Shown here: piece after piece, positions 1 to 49,220 of the stretch
How positions within the stretch are numbered: position 1 is the stretch's first letter
Layout of the letters: every line of letters begins with the position of its first letter
Assembly (NCBI RefSeq): GCF_037975245.1
Contig: NC_092561.1
Location: 17,243,001-17,307,000 of the forward strand
Length of the DNA: 64,000 nt
From: Apostichopus japonicus
Taxonomy: Eukaryota > Echinodermata > Holothuroidea > Aspidochirotida > Stichopodidae
Direction: 5' to 3'
Notes under the pieces: model-generated
The model's database searches: none
Seen by the model: the letters and a program-made list of their open reading frames with translations, nothing else
Told to the model about the DNA's origin: nothing
Position numbers and translations under genes: made by a program

Positions 1-17
1 TTTCATTGGCTTAAAAG

Positions 18-34277
<34,260 letters not shown>

Positions 34278-34485
34278 TTTGAATCACCCTGTGATAAACC
34301 TGACACGTTTCTGTTTCTTATAATTATAATTCAATTTGAAGAAGGTAAACTATTACCAATCATCGTAACTTGTATGTCTCCTCTTATTTTCTGATATCGT
34401 TTATTTTTCTGCGACTAGTCTGTAGGGATACAGAGAAGTAGTTAATGTTGACGTTCGCACCCTTCCGGGGGTTTAACTTCCTTGT

Positions 34486-37063
34486 CCATACATTATAATG
34501 GAAAGTATGAATAATCATAAATGCAGTGATGTCAGTCATTGTGAGTTAATAGTTTAAGAATAGAAGAATAATTCATCAATTCGTAAATCATACGTTTTTT
34601 TTTCTTCATGATTTTGACAATTTCGTCGGTACATATTGAATTCTGAGTCCATTTGAGTTCTCATTAAAGTGTTGAGATAACATACCACGCGTCTCAATTG
34701 GTATTACGTTAGCTCGATACAGAAGTGTGACGAAACGCGGCAAGGTCAATACACTCGGATACACACAATGAAGGGAAACGTAAGCCAATTAATGTTGTGT
34801 AATTTTAAGATATTTTAAAATAACTTGTAATTAGATCATTATTAGAGTTATCTCTGACCGGTAAATCCTTTTATTTCACAAGCACTTTACATGGAAACTA
34901 TAATGTTGCTTATTATTTGTTTTGTTTTTTCATTTCTCTTCATTTATGAAAATAAAATAGACTTTTCAGAGCTGCAAATGTAAAACCCTGCCTTCAGTGT
35001 TATGTTTGAGATATTTCTGGTGTGTTTTCTCATCCACATACGTCATAGATAACTTGCGAACAATTAAAGAGGAACATTATCAGTTCTTAGAATTCCCATT
35101 TTTCATTTCATTTCGCTTCAGTGGTGAAAGAAGATATGAAATATGTCTAACGTGCTTACTAATACCAATTTGTCATTTCATTGTTTTATATGATTAATAC
35201 ATTTACACTGTAATGATATCTTCCACATGGAACTAGATTTTGTTTAGCTGGTAGGGGAACTGTTTCAAGAGAAGCATCCTTGTTATATACGCTGATGATA
35301 ATGATGATTGGGTTTCAAGCTCCTTTAAATGATTCGAAATAATTTGATCGTTTCATGCCCCATCAAATGTTGTCATCTTTGCAATGCACTTACCTTTGAC
35401 TTGATAGTAACTACCCACTTTACAAACGTACGTCCGAGGGGTAACTATTTTGTTAGTCCGTAAGTTTTGTAACAAATTAATTCCGATGATCTTTTCTGAG
35501 GCATTCTCAATAACGCGACATTATCTGCAAACAATACTGACGTTACAAGTTAATCAAGTTTTACAACTCCCACACCACCCCCCCCCCCAAAAAAAAAAAG
35601 GAAAAATATTAGAGTTAAATGTATATGAAATTCCACCGTGCTCTTAACACTTGAAACAGGATGAGAGAATGTTATACGTCGAGAACAAGATGTATCTTGA
35701 ACAAAAAATGTAAATCTATCATCAACTTTCTGAGCTATTTTATTTCAATGGACAAGAGCAAAGGAATTTATGGCTTGAACGGGATTCGAGACAGTTTCTG
35801 ACGAAAATGGACATATCACATTTTATATGTTCGACACAGATATGTTGCGATACCATCACCATGTATTTTACTATCACTGGCAAATGGTGACTTCATTTGA
35901 ATATTAATTATGTGACTAAGTAGAACCCTATCAGTTTTTCACAACTCATCATAGTGCCACAAATACAACAGTGCAATTGCCATGTTAACATATTTTGCTT
36001 AAAGCATGACTTTTAGGCACAATACTCATCCAAAGATGTTGCTGACTGCTAAAACCCACTGCTAGCAATCCATGTTGTACATCCATAACACTTTTAAGTT
36101 TTGAGACATGAACATTTAAACAGCTTCCTCAAATGACTGGACTTTTGAGTCTAATACACAGAACAATAAGTCAGTTCCTAAGATGCAACACAAAACTTAA
36201 TAGGAAAAGATAAAATATTTATGGACTCAAATGACATGTTTAAAATGTGGTACAATTTTTCAAGGACAACTGGTGTTATCATCAAACACGTTCATTGAAA
36301 GACAAGGCTGGACCCGTGGCAGTGAAGAGATATTGTTTTACATACAGAACACCAGAATGACGCTACTTATAATTTTAATTATATTATTATAATTATAATT
36401 ATACTTAGATATTGTTATTGCTCTTAATGAACATGGAGGTAAAGTTAAACTGAGACAAGGGCATGATCAATGTTAGAATAATTCTGGTAATGCTGAACCA
36501 AAGAAGTCTTGCATGCTGAAGCCAAATTGTTGAGTCAGACATGAATAATCTTTGGGCCTTCAAGCTTGCTCATCTAGACCAATCATACATTGTCTTGCTT
36601 AACCTTGTCCGGTTTAACACCCCAGATGACTTTCTCTGAACCTTACAAACACAATAATATGGTTGATTGAGAAGCACCTGGAAGTTGACAACAAGTTGAC
36701 TCAAAGCAAACGATGTAAGAAGGCGATTCTTCCTAACAGGGGTAAGATATCTAGTCTTCCAGGTGTTCAGTTGGTTTTAAAGGCGGGAAAGCTTGGAGTT
36801 AAATCGGAAAAGATAGTCCACTTATTGGTGAGAGTAACACCTGATAGCTTAATAGAACCATTATTAAAAGATAAATTCGGATAATTTTCTTTTTACGAAG
36901 TCGGACGTCTTAGCAATGAAAGGCACTAAAAGGTAGAGCAAAGACTTTCTGTAATTGGTCTTCAACCTTGAAGAAATTAATTACTTAATGTTCATCGTCG
37001 TAATTATTAATTAATAATTACGACGATGAAAATTGACAGTTTCTTCCATAGACTCAAGACATT
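34486..37063. repeat. Dispersed 2.6 kb repeat, copy 1
   Basis: Colinear with 52754-55434 from ccatacattataatgg to the shared end ctcaagacat. Copy 2 has about 130 bp extra at roughly 54510-54640. Each copy ends about 30 bp after a perfect 40 bp palindrome (36991-37030 here). I see no terminal repeats or recognised protein. Two small ORFs shared by the copies (34606-34788 minus, 36663-36884 plus) differ by replacement changes only, so they do not look like constrained proteins. Type unknown: non-autonomous transposon or segmental duplication. Confidence 0.85.
36991..37030. repeat. Perfect 40 bp palindrome (copy 1)
   Basis: TTCATCGTCGTAATTATTAA is followed directly by its reverse complement. 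It is conserved without change in copy 2 at 55363-55402. Confidence 0.97.
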
Positions 37064-38734
37064 GGCAACACAGTGGCGTCATGCCCTTCTGCTCACATAC
37101 ATTTAGGGCCTTATAAAGAGGTTATCATGTGGTGGGTTTTCATGTCTTGGAATGTTTTATCTACATTACTACAACACCACCCATGCACAACTTTCCGTAA
37201 ATACGGCTTCAAACACCATATTTTCGTTGTCAAAGTATTCCCTAGAAACCTCTCGAGCTGCCACTCATATTTACAGACATGGGCTATCCTTTGAGCCGGA
37301 AGTCCGGAAATCGAGCTGGTAATCGACATTACAATAATGGTTCTGTACACTATACTTGCTGTACCAAACGTATGCAAGTGGTCTACCAATTTATGTAGGT
37401 CTACCATAAAACTGGAAATGGCAACAAATACTTTAATTCCCTCACTATTTTTTAGACCAAACTGTAGCTTATGATGATATATAACCTGTGCTAATTAACG
37501 AACTCGATAATACATGTCTAGGATACTGTAGCATTAGAGGGGAACACTCAATGCTGTAGAGCCTAAGCTGGAGGTGGTGATTCATATTGTAAATGGTAAT
37601 GATAAACGCAGCGGGCAGGGGGGGGGGTGATTATTTATTGCATTCGTTTCATTAATCCGTTTCCGAGGGGAACGCCATGTAAACCATAGCTTTGAAGCAA
37701 TCCGTCCTAACGTTAATGCTATGAACTTAATAGCAGACGACACTAATCACGCTTTCTAACCGTACTAATAAAGCGCCACCACAACACACGAAAGCAAAAC
37801 AATACAGGTGCCGGAGGTCATTCTTGACAATCTCTATTTGTTTCTCTAACACCAATTGGTTTAAAGTAACATATACATCCTGTTGCCCCCTTCCACATTG
37901 CAACAACATTTGCCAATTAAAACTACATCAAGACATTTGAAAACAAACGAATTGAACAAAACCAGATATGCTAAATATAATATTTATATTCGGTTCGAGT
38001 CACTTTAAAATTAATGTATGTCGTCCAGTTTCAGAGTTAATTGTTGACAATTGACAACTCATAATCATGGACGTAAAATATGATTGTAAGAGACTGACTT
38101 CAGTCAGCTTTGCGGCTTTGATAAGCAAATGAGGCTTCTTTGCGAATTCCTGCTTGCAGGAGGATCTAAACTACATACATATTGTTTCTGCAGAAGAAAT
38201 GACGTGTGTTATTTTTGGATAGGGGATCCATTTGGCAGTGGCCGTGTTAAATTAGGTGTCAGCACATATAGAAACAGTTTACTAACGTTCATTACACTCA
38301 CCTTAATCACCTATTAATTATATCCTCCGTTGACAATTTTAGCTGGAGAAACCTCTTTATCAATGTCCATTCCTTTCGGCGAATAATGTTTATACTCTTT
38401 TAATTTGTTTGGTATCAGCTAAGCAAACTTTCACCTTTAAATAAAAAGATATGATCTTTTGCCCAAATAATTCAAATTCCGCCATCTGCAAATAAATTAA
38501 GAAATTAATTTGTCGTTATGGATGAAACAGATCGTGTTGCGGTACAGTTCAAAGGCCTTTCTAATTTTTCAGAAAACATATTAATTTACAAATCTTGCAG
38601 CTGGAAACTGCTTAATAACTTTTGTTCGTGTTAATATGGTGTTTAAAAAAGGGTTTTAACATGATGTACCGACACTGTAACAGTTATTCGACAAAAATAT
38701 CCTGAACGAGAAAGGCAAAGGAAGAAGTTTCATC
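37064..38734. other. Intergenic stretch before the Tie-like gene
   Basis: No gene or repeat I recognise; it includes a poly-G run near 37618. The promoter of the Tie-like gene should lie near its right end, but I see no clear TATA box. Confidence 0.5.
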
Positions 38735-38786
38735 ATGACAATGTTTCGGCTGTTGCTCTTTTTGCATCACTTCCTTGTTGCATTTG
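38735..38786 (+). CDS. Exon 1: signal peptide of Tie-like gene
   Basis: ATG in context catcATGaca opens [17 protein letters not shown], a short hydrophobic signal sequence, and ends in phase 1 at gtgagt. It fits the phase-1 acceptor at 42210. A lone signal-peptide first exon is common in receptor genes. An alternative first exon is possible at 42149 (see inverted arms). Confidence 0.65.
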
Positions 38787-38844
38787 GTGAGTTTGTGAAA
38801 CTGTTTTATCGTGTAACTTTAGAGGGTTGGTTGGGGTTAAATGT

Positions 38845-38942
<98 letters not shown>

Positions 38943-41900
38943 GATGGACGTTTTTACACCTACTAAATTTTAATGTCTAAAAATAATTCAACAATCAGCC
39001 GAAACAAAAATTTTGTGTTTCTTATAGTTAATGTTTGTAAAAAACGGTTTACAACGTAGTCTTTTCATACCCAAGTTTTCAAGAGTACATGCACAGATCT
39101 TTCGTAAAATATAACAATTTGTATACGTAATAGAAAACCTGTTATTGCTGTTATTGCTGTAGTGGATGTCTGATCACTACACTACTTTGCAGCCCAGCCA
39201 CTTTTCTTGATGAATTTCCATATTTTAAAGGCATCGAAGACTCGCCCCAAACCGCGTGCCACCCTCTGAAAAAGTTAACTTTCTGTTGCATGCAAGGTAA
39301 CTTTTGTTCGTGTCGCTACAAAACGCAGACAGTGATAAAACGTGATACCTTGTTATCTTTAGCTGGACCTGAGATGTCCACCGCTGTATCATTATACACT
39401 GTGCTGTGGGTATTGACCGCAGATGTATGTACTGACTGTACACTAGTGTCTAATTACCGACGGTAGCAAGCTGTGTGTGAATTTTCTGGGATCGATGGTG
39501 GTGTCTAACACTTCTGTTACACATCATTCTAAACAAGGTCAGATTACCGGCATTAGACGTTTCTTGTTGCGCGAGTCTTCACACCCTTTAACTGCATGGT
39601 TTTAACCTCGAAGATGTGAAATGAAATGTAAAATGCTGTCCGCAACATTGGATGTGTTTTAAAGTCTTTAATAGTACCTGCTATCGTAACTTTAGCACTG
39701 AATTTTATCTTGTATAGGTGGAAAGTTATTAATATAATATCCAGCATAGATAATTAATATTAGAATGACAACAGGTCGTTTACAGAAAATTCACCTACTT
39801 CACTGAAAAGCTACAGAACAACACACGTGAAACAACACTTTCAATAGAATGACTTCGCTAAGCTCTGACCAAAAGTAATGAACAGAAACCTCATGATAAT
39901 CTATGATTTGACCTATGTCAACACTTGTTAACTTTTAAGAAAACAGTGTTCACATTTAAAAAAAGCATTAGGAATCATAACCAGAACTAGATGTACGGGG
40001 ATTTTTCCTTAAGTAAACAACAAGGTACCGGTACGAACTATATTGATTGTATACAATCATTTCTTTTCACCCAGAAATCCACATTTGATCCAATCTACAT
40101 TTAAGCCAAAAATCTTACACACAAACCTTCCGATTTCTTCCAAAGAGCTTTGTCTTCCGATTTCTTGCAAAGAGCTTTGTCAATAAGACAACACCGATAA
40201 AGTTTGTGATTTGTTTCAGCCTCAACTTTGCAGGATAGGCCATTATGTTGGAATTACTATCATATAACCTGTTCAAGAAAAATATCATAAAGAGAAAAAT
40301 ATTAAAATAAGAAGAGTCGTAATGGTATTATCCTGTTTCCAGTTTTTAATCGAACCTATATTACGGATTCTTAACAAAATAGACGATATTAAGGTAGCTA
40401 TTTACAATGCTGTATTTATCAGTTGCCAGAAAGTTCATAAAATCCATTGTTCATTACCCAAAGTTACCTAGAATAAGATCCATCAGCCTGCCAAAGATAT
40501 CATAGTTAACTGTTAATTAAATAAAACAAAAAACAAAGAGAGTAATACACGACTACACGGGCAGTGGGGATGTCACTTTGATTTCAGCGGACAACCGTAT
40601 AACTGCCTCAAAACCACTCGAAAAAATGTCAAAATATCAAATTAACACTTTTCTTTACGAGTAAGTATTTGATATGAATACACCAGATATTAAAAGGCAA
40701 AACTTGGAGAAGGAGATATCGAAATTTTGCTCGAAATATCGAGAATAAAAATAGAAATTTTGGTCACCGTAGCACGATGCTAAAACTCTGCTGAGAAATA
40801 GTCACTAACCCCGTCGAGTTTGAAAACTTCGTACACCACTGCTATTAATTTTTAAACCTCAATGAACAGCACTTTGCACAAATTCCCTTTCTATGTGTGT
40901 AGTAAGTTTGTGAAACTTTGTTCGACTTCTATTCTTATTAATTAAATATTAAATTCTTGCGATGCAAGAATCTACGTATTGATGGAACTTAGTGTAAATT
41001 ATTGACTTTAATCTCCTATAGAGAGTCACTTGTGATTTGTTGACAGAACCCAATATCAGGCTCACTGATTGGGCAATATAAATTTGAGCAATATAATGGC
41101 GATTGGGGGGGGGGGTGGTCGAACGTTTGACGTAGGTTTGCCAATAAACCAGAATTATACATTTTAAATTTGTAAATATAATAAATTTTACTCTGTCATA
41201 TTAAATAAAAGTCATTGTTACTCTGTTAGTCGGATTAACACAATAGAAGAGTGTTGTGGCCTATGGAGATTGCTTCCGTTGTAGAGATTTGTAGACCTTC
41301 AGCTAAACATTTGAAAATTTGAAATAGTTGCTGGTACTAGAAGTAATCGAACGCCGCTCAGATGCAGTTTCCCAGTAACTTTTCTGTCCAAATTTCTATT
41401 AAAATGTAAAAAAAAATATATAGTCAGGATCTAGATATCTAATGAAATAACTGTTAATAGAAATAAATAATATAAATAAAGTCATAAGCCAAACGTGCAA
41501 AGGTTGGCAAATTTGTGCTATTATATTACAGACGATTAGTTACCGAGAATTTAATAAAGATGTTCTAGACATCCACGACTTTGGGTATATATAATCATGT
41601 AATCGGTATGTTCGGAAAACGAATTGCTAAACATGTCATATTAATGCAGAACGTTGATCGGGACCTTCATATAAAATAATTTTGGTAGTATTCTTCATAA
41701 TGCTGGTTTATGTTATTATTTTAATAAAATATAAGACAGAAAGCAAGAAAGTAAGCAATAGTATTTCAGTGTCTCAGACGATCTGCATTGTCCTATGATC
41801 TTGTAATCAACAGTTATTCACTTGAAGCGTGTGTAGACTCAACCAAAAAGAAACGTCTCATGCCGGTAATTTGACCTAGTTTCGAATGCGGTGTAACAGG

Positions 41901-44900
41901 GGTGTTAAACACCACCATCGGTCCCAGAAAATACACACACAGCTTCCTACCGTCGGTAATTAGACACTAGTGTACAGTCAGTACATACAGCTGCGGTCAA
42001 TACCCGCAGCACAGTGTACAAACGGTACAGCGATGGTCATCTCAGGTCCAGCTAAAGATAACAAGGTATCACGTTTCATTATTGTCTGCATTTTGTAGCG
42101 ACACGAACAAAACGTCACTTGCAAGCAACAGAAAGTTAACTTTTTCATATGGCCGCACGCGGCTTTGGGCGAATCTTCAATGCATTTAATGTGTTATTTG
42201 TTTTCATAGTGTATGCTCGGGATTTTACCTGCCTGAGTAGTGATCCCCTGATAGATTCATCAGCGTCCTCTCACCTATTTGGAATCGGCCGTGACCAACC
42301 TCCTATCAAGTTTGAGCGTTACTCGCCTTACGGCGAACTGCAAGAGTTGACTGATGGGAACCAGACAATGATTGCAAATGATATCGAGAAAATGGAAATC
42401 CCACCTGGCACAGGACATCATACAGACACGAGGACAGGAGTGTTTGCTTGTACATCATCTACCAACGGCTCTGCCCAGATTTTGGTTATTAACCATAGAA
42501 AACATAGTAGTAAGTTGAACCAGTTTGTTTATCTAAAGACCCAGCTGCATGTTATTTGTCCGCCACTCTTGTTGGTAAATAGATGACCATGACAAAGTCA
42601 TATTGTTTGCTTTCGTTGTTATGGCGCAAATATAATTCATATCAAGAGAGCCTATGGCAGTAGCTTTCAAAACTAATATCAACATTTAGTTATTAGACAC
42701 TCTAAAGCACGAATGAGCATTTGAATGTTTTAACTGTCATTAACAAGCATTTATCGACAGTATAGCAACAATTTGTAGGCTCAGTTTGCTACATATTTCA
42801 GCAAACGTGTTGCTATCGAAGATTGGGTGAACACAATTTTCCATTTTGGCACATGAATTCACCAAACGCCGCCGTTGTGCAATTTCGTTTATAATTGTAT
42901 TGACTGTCTGGCCTCTACAACGCTATGATACTGTTATATGTTTCAAAATAATCATTCAGTCAATACAAGGAATAAAATATCTCATACTTTGGTTAACTAC
43001 GATGTTATCAATATATGGAACATTGTGTTTGAAGTATACGAGGTTTATAGTTTAGATGGAGATTGCGACATATTTTGTTTTGAAACTTCAAACCTTCAAC
43101 GTCATTGATCAAGTGACTATTGACATTTTCTAACAATTGATACGTTTTAAAAAATCATTCAACCTTTTCACTAACACATTCCTTACTTCCTTGATATATG
43201 TGTCACCTTCAGTATTTTCGTCGGCATAATAGCTAAAATGATTTCAGCAATATTGCAATCCGCTCTGACTTGTGATCTTTAACATTAGGATACTATCATC
43301 CACGTACGCAATACATTCTCAAACATGCACTTACTAGTCAGGATTAAAATCCACCGCATGGCCAGCGATCACGAGTACGTGCTACTTTGTGACATTAGGG
43401 TCAAGCGATCTTTGGTCCTCTACATTAATCGACCAAGTGTCAATTTCCAATAGTTCGATATCGTACAGGACAATTTTGTCATTTCTGTATGCGTGTAATG
43501 CTATTTTTCCATTTGAAATCTACATCGGACCTTTGAACTTTCACTCGCTGACGTAGTTAGCCAATAAGGTACGCTATCCCATGCCGAGGCACATGCCCAC
43601 CAACTTTAAAGTCTGTTGAAATGTCTGCATTACGGTTTAGAAGAATGAGTTCACCACATTCAATCACAAACACACACGCACACCTCAAACGCACGCACCC
43701 TTTCCATATTATTGTGGTACGTTACCATGGTGCCTCCTTTTCTTTAAAGAATTATACTGTTCTATGGATTCAACATCTTTGGGAACGCGTTTACACAATT
43801 AATATGTGAAATAAAGTAGTTATATCGATACTATACTTATTTAAATGTTCTTCTTCTTCCTCGCGCATTACTTTCTGATAGATGTTTTACCCGACGGATA
43901 TGTCACAAAGACAGCAAGTGTGGGCGACACAGTCACTCTTCAAGTTATTTCACGATCAAACAAGATTAAATGGCGACATAATGGTCGAAAGGTTCTTCGA
44001 TGGAAAGGAAGGGCAAGCGTTACTCTCTATAATGTGTCTATAGATGATGAAGGAATCTACGAGGCCTACACGTGTCTGCACAAGCCACACGCTTATATCC
44101 GATTGATCGTCAGACGTAAGCAATTCTAATGGCTAATTATCACAATATGTGTATGCCAGACTTTCACGTATTTATTTTGGTTATTGTTGATTATGTGTAT
44201 TTTACAATTAGTAATTATATTTGCTTCCAAAATCTAGAACAGCTAGTTCCACCACTATTATTCATTTTGTCGAATATAAACAATTTCATTCATTCATTTT
44301 CAAGTATTGTTTCTCGACTTATGCTTAGAACACAATACTGATAAGCTGAAACTAAAATAACTGTAGTTAAAGGGCATACAAATTTTCATCTGCTTAAAAC
44401 TGGATTAGTTTTGTCGATACCCGACATAAATGTTCTTTCTCTCAATAGGTTGTCCTCTGAACTTTGTTGGACATCAGTGTAACGATTACTGCGACTGTTA
44501 CAATGGAGGTGTCTGTACAGACGAAGGAAAGTGCATTTGTCCACCAGGCTTTTCAGGGGCATTGTGTGATGGAGGTATTTTGGCAAATAGAGATAAGATT
44601 GTCTCATTTTATCATACAGAATCTATTTGCGTGATCGTAATGTAACTGCTGTATTTAGGTAATTTTTCTTAACCCTCACGTTTGTAGACAGAGAGAGAAT
44701 GTGTCTCCGATGCATGGAATCACATACAATAATAATAATAATTTATTTTATGAAACGTAAAATCCACAAAAGTGCTCTAAAACGCTATGTAACAGTGAAT
44801 AAAAATAAATAAATGACACAAAATATGTAGTAAAACTGCAGAATAAAATACAATATAAATGAGTATGAGGAATAAAAAGCATGCACGTTTGGGTTTGTTG

Positions 44901-47900
44901 GAGTACTGCATATGAAATATAATTGAATACACAGTTTATATATTACAGTAATACTGTCTAAATAGGTAGGTTTTCAGCTTCGACTTGAATGTTGTAAGAC
45001 TAGAAACAGTTCTGAGTTCAGCTGGCAGCTTGTCTTGGTGATCGGCACCTCCAGACGACTCTGACCAGCAGACCGTAGGGCTAATAATCCAATGATCCAT
45101 TTTGCAATGTTATATGTTTTACATCAAATATATTTAGAATGTAGATAGCCAAAACTTTAAGTTAAAAGTTAGAGTTTCAAGGTTTATAGGATTGTATAAA
45201 GTTCATGCTTTCTCACAAGACTTGAAAAACATTTAATCCCTGGTCATTGGTAACTTGTCATACTCACCCAACCAAGTGTGCACAACTCAAACAGGGGCTC
45301 TCGTGTCACTAGAGTGCGCCATATCAACGTGTCATCTGTATAAAGAAAGGAAATTGAGATAAAGTACCCTTGTCAATGTATAATCTGGCCAGGACTGGAA
45401 GTGGTAATCCTTAGATACATTTGAATACGATGCCCATTTAACCTGATTAAGGATAAAACAAAAATATATTTCCTGATTTGTCATTACATTATAAGTTCGT
45501 GGACCAGATTGCTTTGGAGAAGACTGCCAGTTTAGCTGCTCGGATCAGCCTCTCTCTGAAGAAGGATTTGAAGGAAGCTGTGGTGGCGAATTATTTTGTC
45601 TCCCTGATCCATACGGATGCTCTTGCTATCCTGGATTTCACGGCTTAGGGTGCACAGAGGGTAATAAATTCCAGCACTCAAATCGTGTACAAACATATTT
45701 TCTCCGGAAGTTTCAATATAATTTACGATTGACATCGAACAGTTATTACCACAAATCAAATAAAACCATATTTTAGAAGAATCTACTTATTACAAGCTTT
45801 TCCTTTTTATTCAATAAGTTGAATATTTAGGCTTAATCCTCCAAAAAATTAACATAAAAGTTTTACTTTTGCCTGGATAGACGTATGTAGGAAAATTCTT
45901 TGCTAAAACCCAAGACAACATCTGAGCGCCTGGAATTGATTGTAAATGTATCATTGTTAAAAGAAGGTTACTCTCTCCTTAAATCTTTCTGCTTTGTTTA
46001 TTATCCATTGCTTAAAAAGACATAGATACATGAATTTACATTTTTGATGACAGAATGTGAGCCAGGTACATTTGGAGCAGACTGTCTTCAGACGTGCCAC
46101 TGTTCCGAAGGATCTACATGCGACAATAAAATGGGCACCTGCTCCCCGGCAATATGCGAAGAAGGATGGACTGGCGAAAATTGTAACGGTAAGAAGTTAC
46201 AATATTACACTCGTGCTTTCTACTCGTGTCTTTAGAAATCAAAATGTGAAACAAGCATATAGTGTAATTATCTAAATTGTGGGATTTAATGTGTATGTGT
46301 GTGGCGTGAGTATGTGGGTTCTTCCTTCAGTTACGTGGTTAATGTGCTTTCCTTCAAGACCTACTGCAGAAGCGTAACCTCAAAGAATTCATGTTCATGA
46401 ATAAGAACTACGCATGTCAGAAGGAACGTTCTAAATGCATGACTGATATCTCAATTCAACTATTCGTTGGGTTTCCTTAAACAAATTCATAAGACTTATT
46501 CTACCACCATTTTATATACTTTCTATTCGAATACTTCTCTTTACCGATACAAATGTTAAACCATGTAATAAATGCACTGGGTTAACACCTACATTGCTAG
46601 CCAATCTTTATTACCTCTTCCAACACATCGCTCTATAGTGGTGAATTGATGTTGATAAAGTAATGTTCTCATGTTTAAACCCTTTCATAATTTTTCAGAG
46701 AGAATCAGTTGCAGACATGAACCATGTTTGAACGGCGGGACATGTGAAACAAACTTTGGATTTGAAGGATATAATTGCAACTGTCCTGTTGGTTTCATCG
46801 GTTTTAACTGTGAATTAATTGGTAAGTATTTGCTGAGCAAGTATCCACAGGAGGTCGAGAACCAGGTCAGTCGACCTCATACATTAACGGGACATACATG
46901 GAAATGAGAAATTATTAGTTTCATCAGGTACCGAGACAACATCACTCCGACCCATGTGCGGATTTACCTGCTGGCTTATTGGATCGAAACTGGTGGGTCG
47001 TTGGGTACCCATCGCGGAAGATGCAGAAGATGCAGAGTTTCCAAACATCGTGCTCGATTTAAAACAGCATTTTGCGTCCTTTTCTATGCATGTTTTTTCT
47101 CAACCTCACTGATTCCACGATACCATAACGACATACATAACTAGCTTATCTATTCAAATCTTACTTCAAATGGTGGCATAAAAGTCGAAAAATTTACACA
47201 TTTCAACTCGAAAATATTTTCCGTTGGGATCCAAATAAACCTCGCCCATAATATGAATATTTAAAAGCTACGAACGTCATTAGCCAGTACGTAATACGAC
47301 ACCATGCTTGATTGTGTAGATTGTCTATGGCAGTTGTACCAGGGAGCTAATAGAGTCCAGCTCGCTGGTTGTACCAAGTTACCATCTCGACGTTTTGAAT
47401 CTATTTTTAGCAACGGCTCATAATTTAACCTGCATCTCTGAGTGGTTGAATTCAAACAAGTTGGTTGGGTGAACTGTATGCGATTATTATTAAATGTGTA
47501 ATTTATCGGTGGACACTTTTCTCATTATTTGCAAATGTCCTCAATTACTTGCCAATTCACGCTTTTGACAGGGAAAACTTGGCTAATATCTGAGTTTGCT
47601 GTTTCGTGATTGATATATGTAAAAAACTCGATAAACTTGTCAAAAAAGTGGAAAACGGCGAAAAAACACAAAATGCTGCTTAAGGACACACCGCCTACGT
47701 TTGGATCCCGTGTCCCGTAAGCGTTCTGTGACTCCTCTTGTCATGCCTGATTATGTTATACCAGGTACAAGCCTAGAGAAGGGGTGCATATAATCAACTT
47801 CAATACGATATGATGCGACACATATGTTCTAGGTCAGATTACCGGCATTAGACGTTTCTTTTTGCGCGAGTCTTCACACCCTTTAATGTTACTCCGCTCT

Positions 47901-49178
47901 AATGTTATTCCGCTTGACATGTTAACCAGGTACTTGCTCCTGTCAGGGAACCTGCAATCTGGAAGAGAACTTGATCAATACACCTAACTACCCGGCAGAG
48001 TATGGCAATTTTGAAAATTGTTCGTATCAATTCTCCGTACCGGCTGGGTATTTTGTCAATGTTACATTCCTGGCTTTCGACTTGGAATCCCCCTGTTCTT
48101 ATGATAAACTTGTGGTAAGTTTGTTGCCATGGAGATTGATTGCTTACAATAATTAACCCTGAAACATGTCAGCAAGAGGGGATGGGGGGGGGGTATCATA
48201 TCTAAACAAATTGTTTTTTGTTGTTGTCGTTGACCACTTTTGAGGCCGAAAAAACAATTTCTCTTATAACACTTAACATCTCATATTAGATTTTGAACGT
48301 TTGGCTTTCTTAAAGAAGCCATCATCATCAATGAATTCTAGCTTTAAAGACAAAATGTTCATTCTACATGTATAGTAGCCCTTATATTTCAAGCGGAATA
48401 TCTTGGCAAATCTGAACATTTATAGAGACAGCACTAGCACTGAAATATTTATTATGTAATATGACATCGATACTACAATTCTGCCAAAAAGTAATCTTGT
48501 GAGAGTGAATAAAAAAATTGAAATTGAAAAGGATAACAAAGCACCAAATAGATATAATGCACACTAACCTAATTAATAACTACCTTAAATAGTAATTACC
48601 TAATTGATAACTTATTGCAGATTTTTGATGGTACAGACAACATGGCTCCAGAAATTGCTGAACTATGTGGACCCATCCTTCCTAATCCTGTTTTCACGAC
48701 CGGACGTGACGTGTACATGGAATTTACGACAGATGAGACTGTTACTCATACAGGATTTTTGGCGGCAATAACAGCTACAAACATAGGTAAATCGAGAGAG
48801 GAAAGAAAAATTGAACTGATTTTGGAAGCTATATTTCTCGCTTATAGGAAAGCTATGGTGACGGGAGGGAGAGGGTGGGTTTGGGAAGGTCGTGGCGAGA
48901 GGGGGGGGGTAATAATAGATTGAAAACATTTTACTTTGTTAATAAATATAATGGGGTAATGATATAAACATAAACTGACTGGAAAACTCATACAGAACGA
49001 GATATCTTCTGTTTTGGAAGGGAACAGAGGTTTATTTTTCTTTCCCTTAGGTCACAGGTTTGAATTTCTTACTAGAGAAATGAAAACATATTTACTCTCT
49101 CGAAACTTGTCTTTTTCATTATTTTGTAACAAATCCATTTTCCTTATCCTCTATAGTTAATAATAATTAAAATTAAAC

Positions 49179-49220
<42 letters not shown>

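Noticed and set aside
34606-34788. 60-codon minus-strand ORF shared by both 2.6 kb repeats (also 52875-53057)
   Set aside because: The two copies differ at about five residues, all replacements, as expected for neutral sequence rather than a conserved protein.
36663-36884. 73-codon ORF shared by both 2.6 kb repeats (also 55033-55254)
   Set aside because: It starts only at a TTG, and the few differences between copies change amino acids. No known domain.
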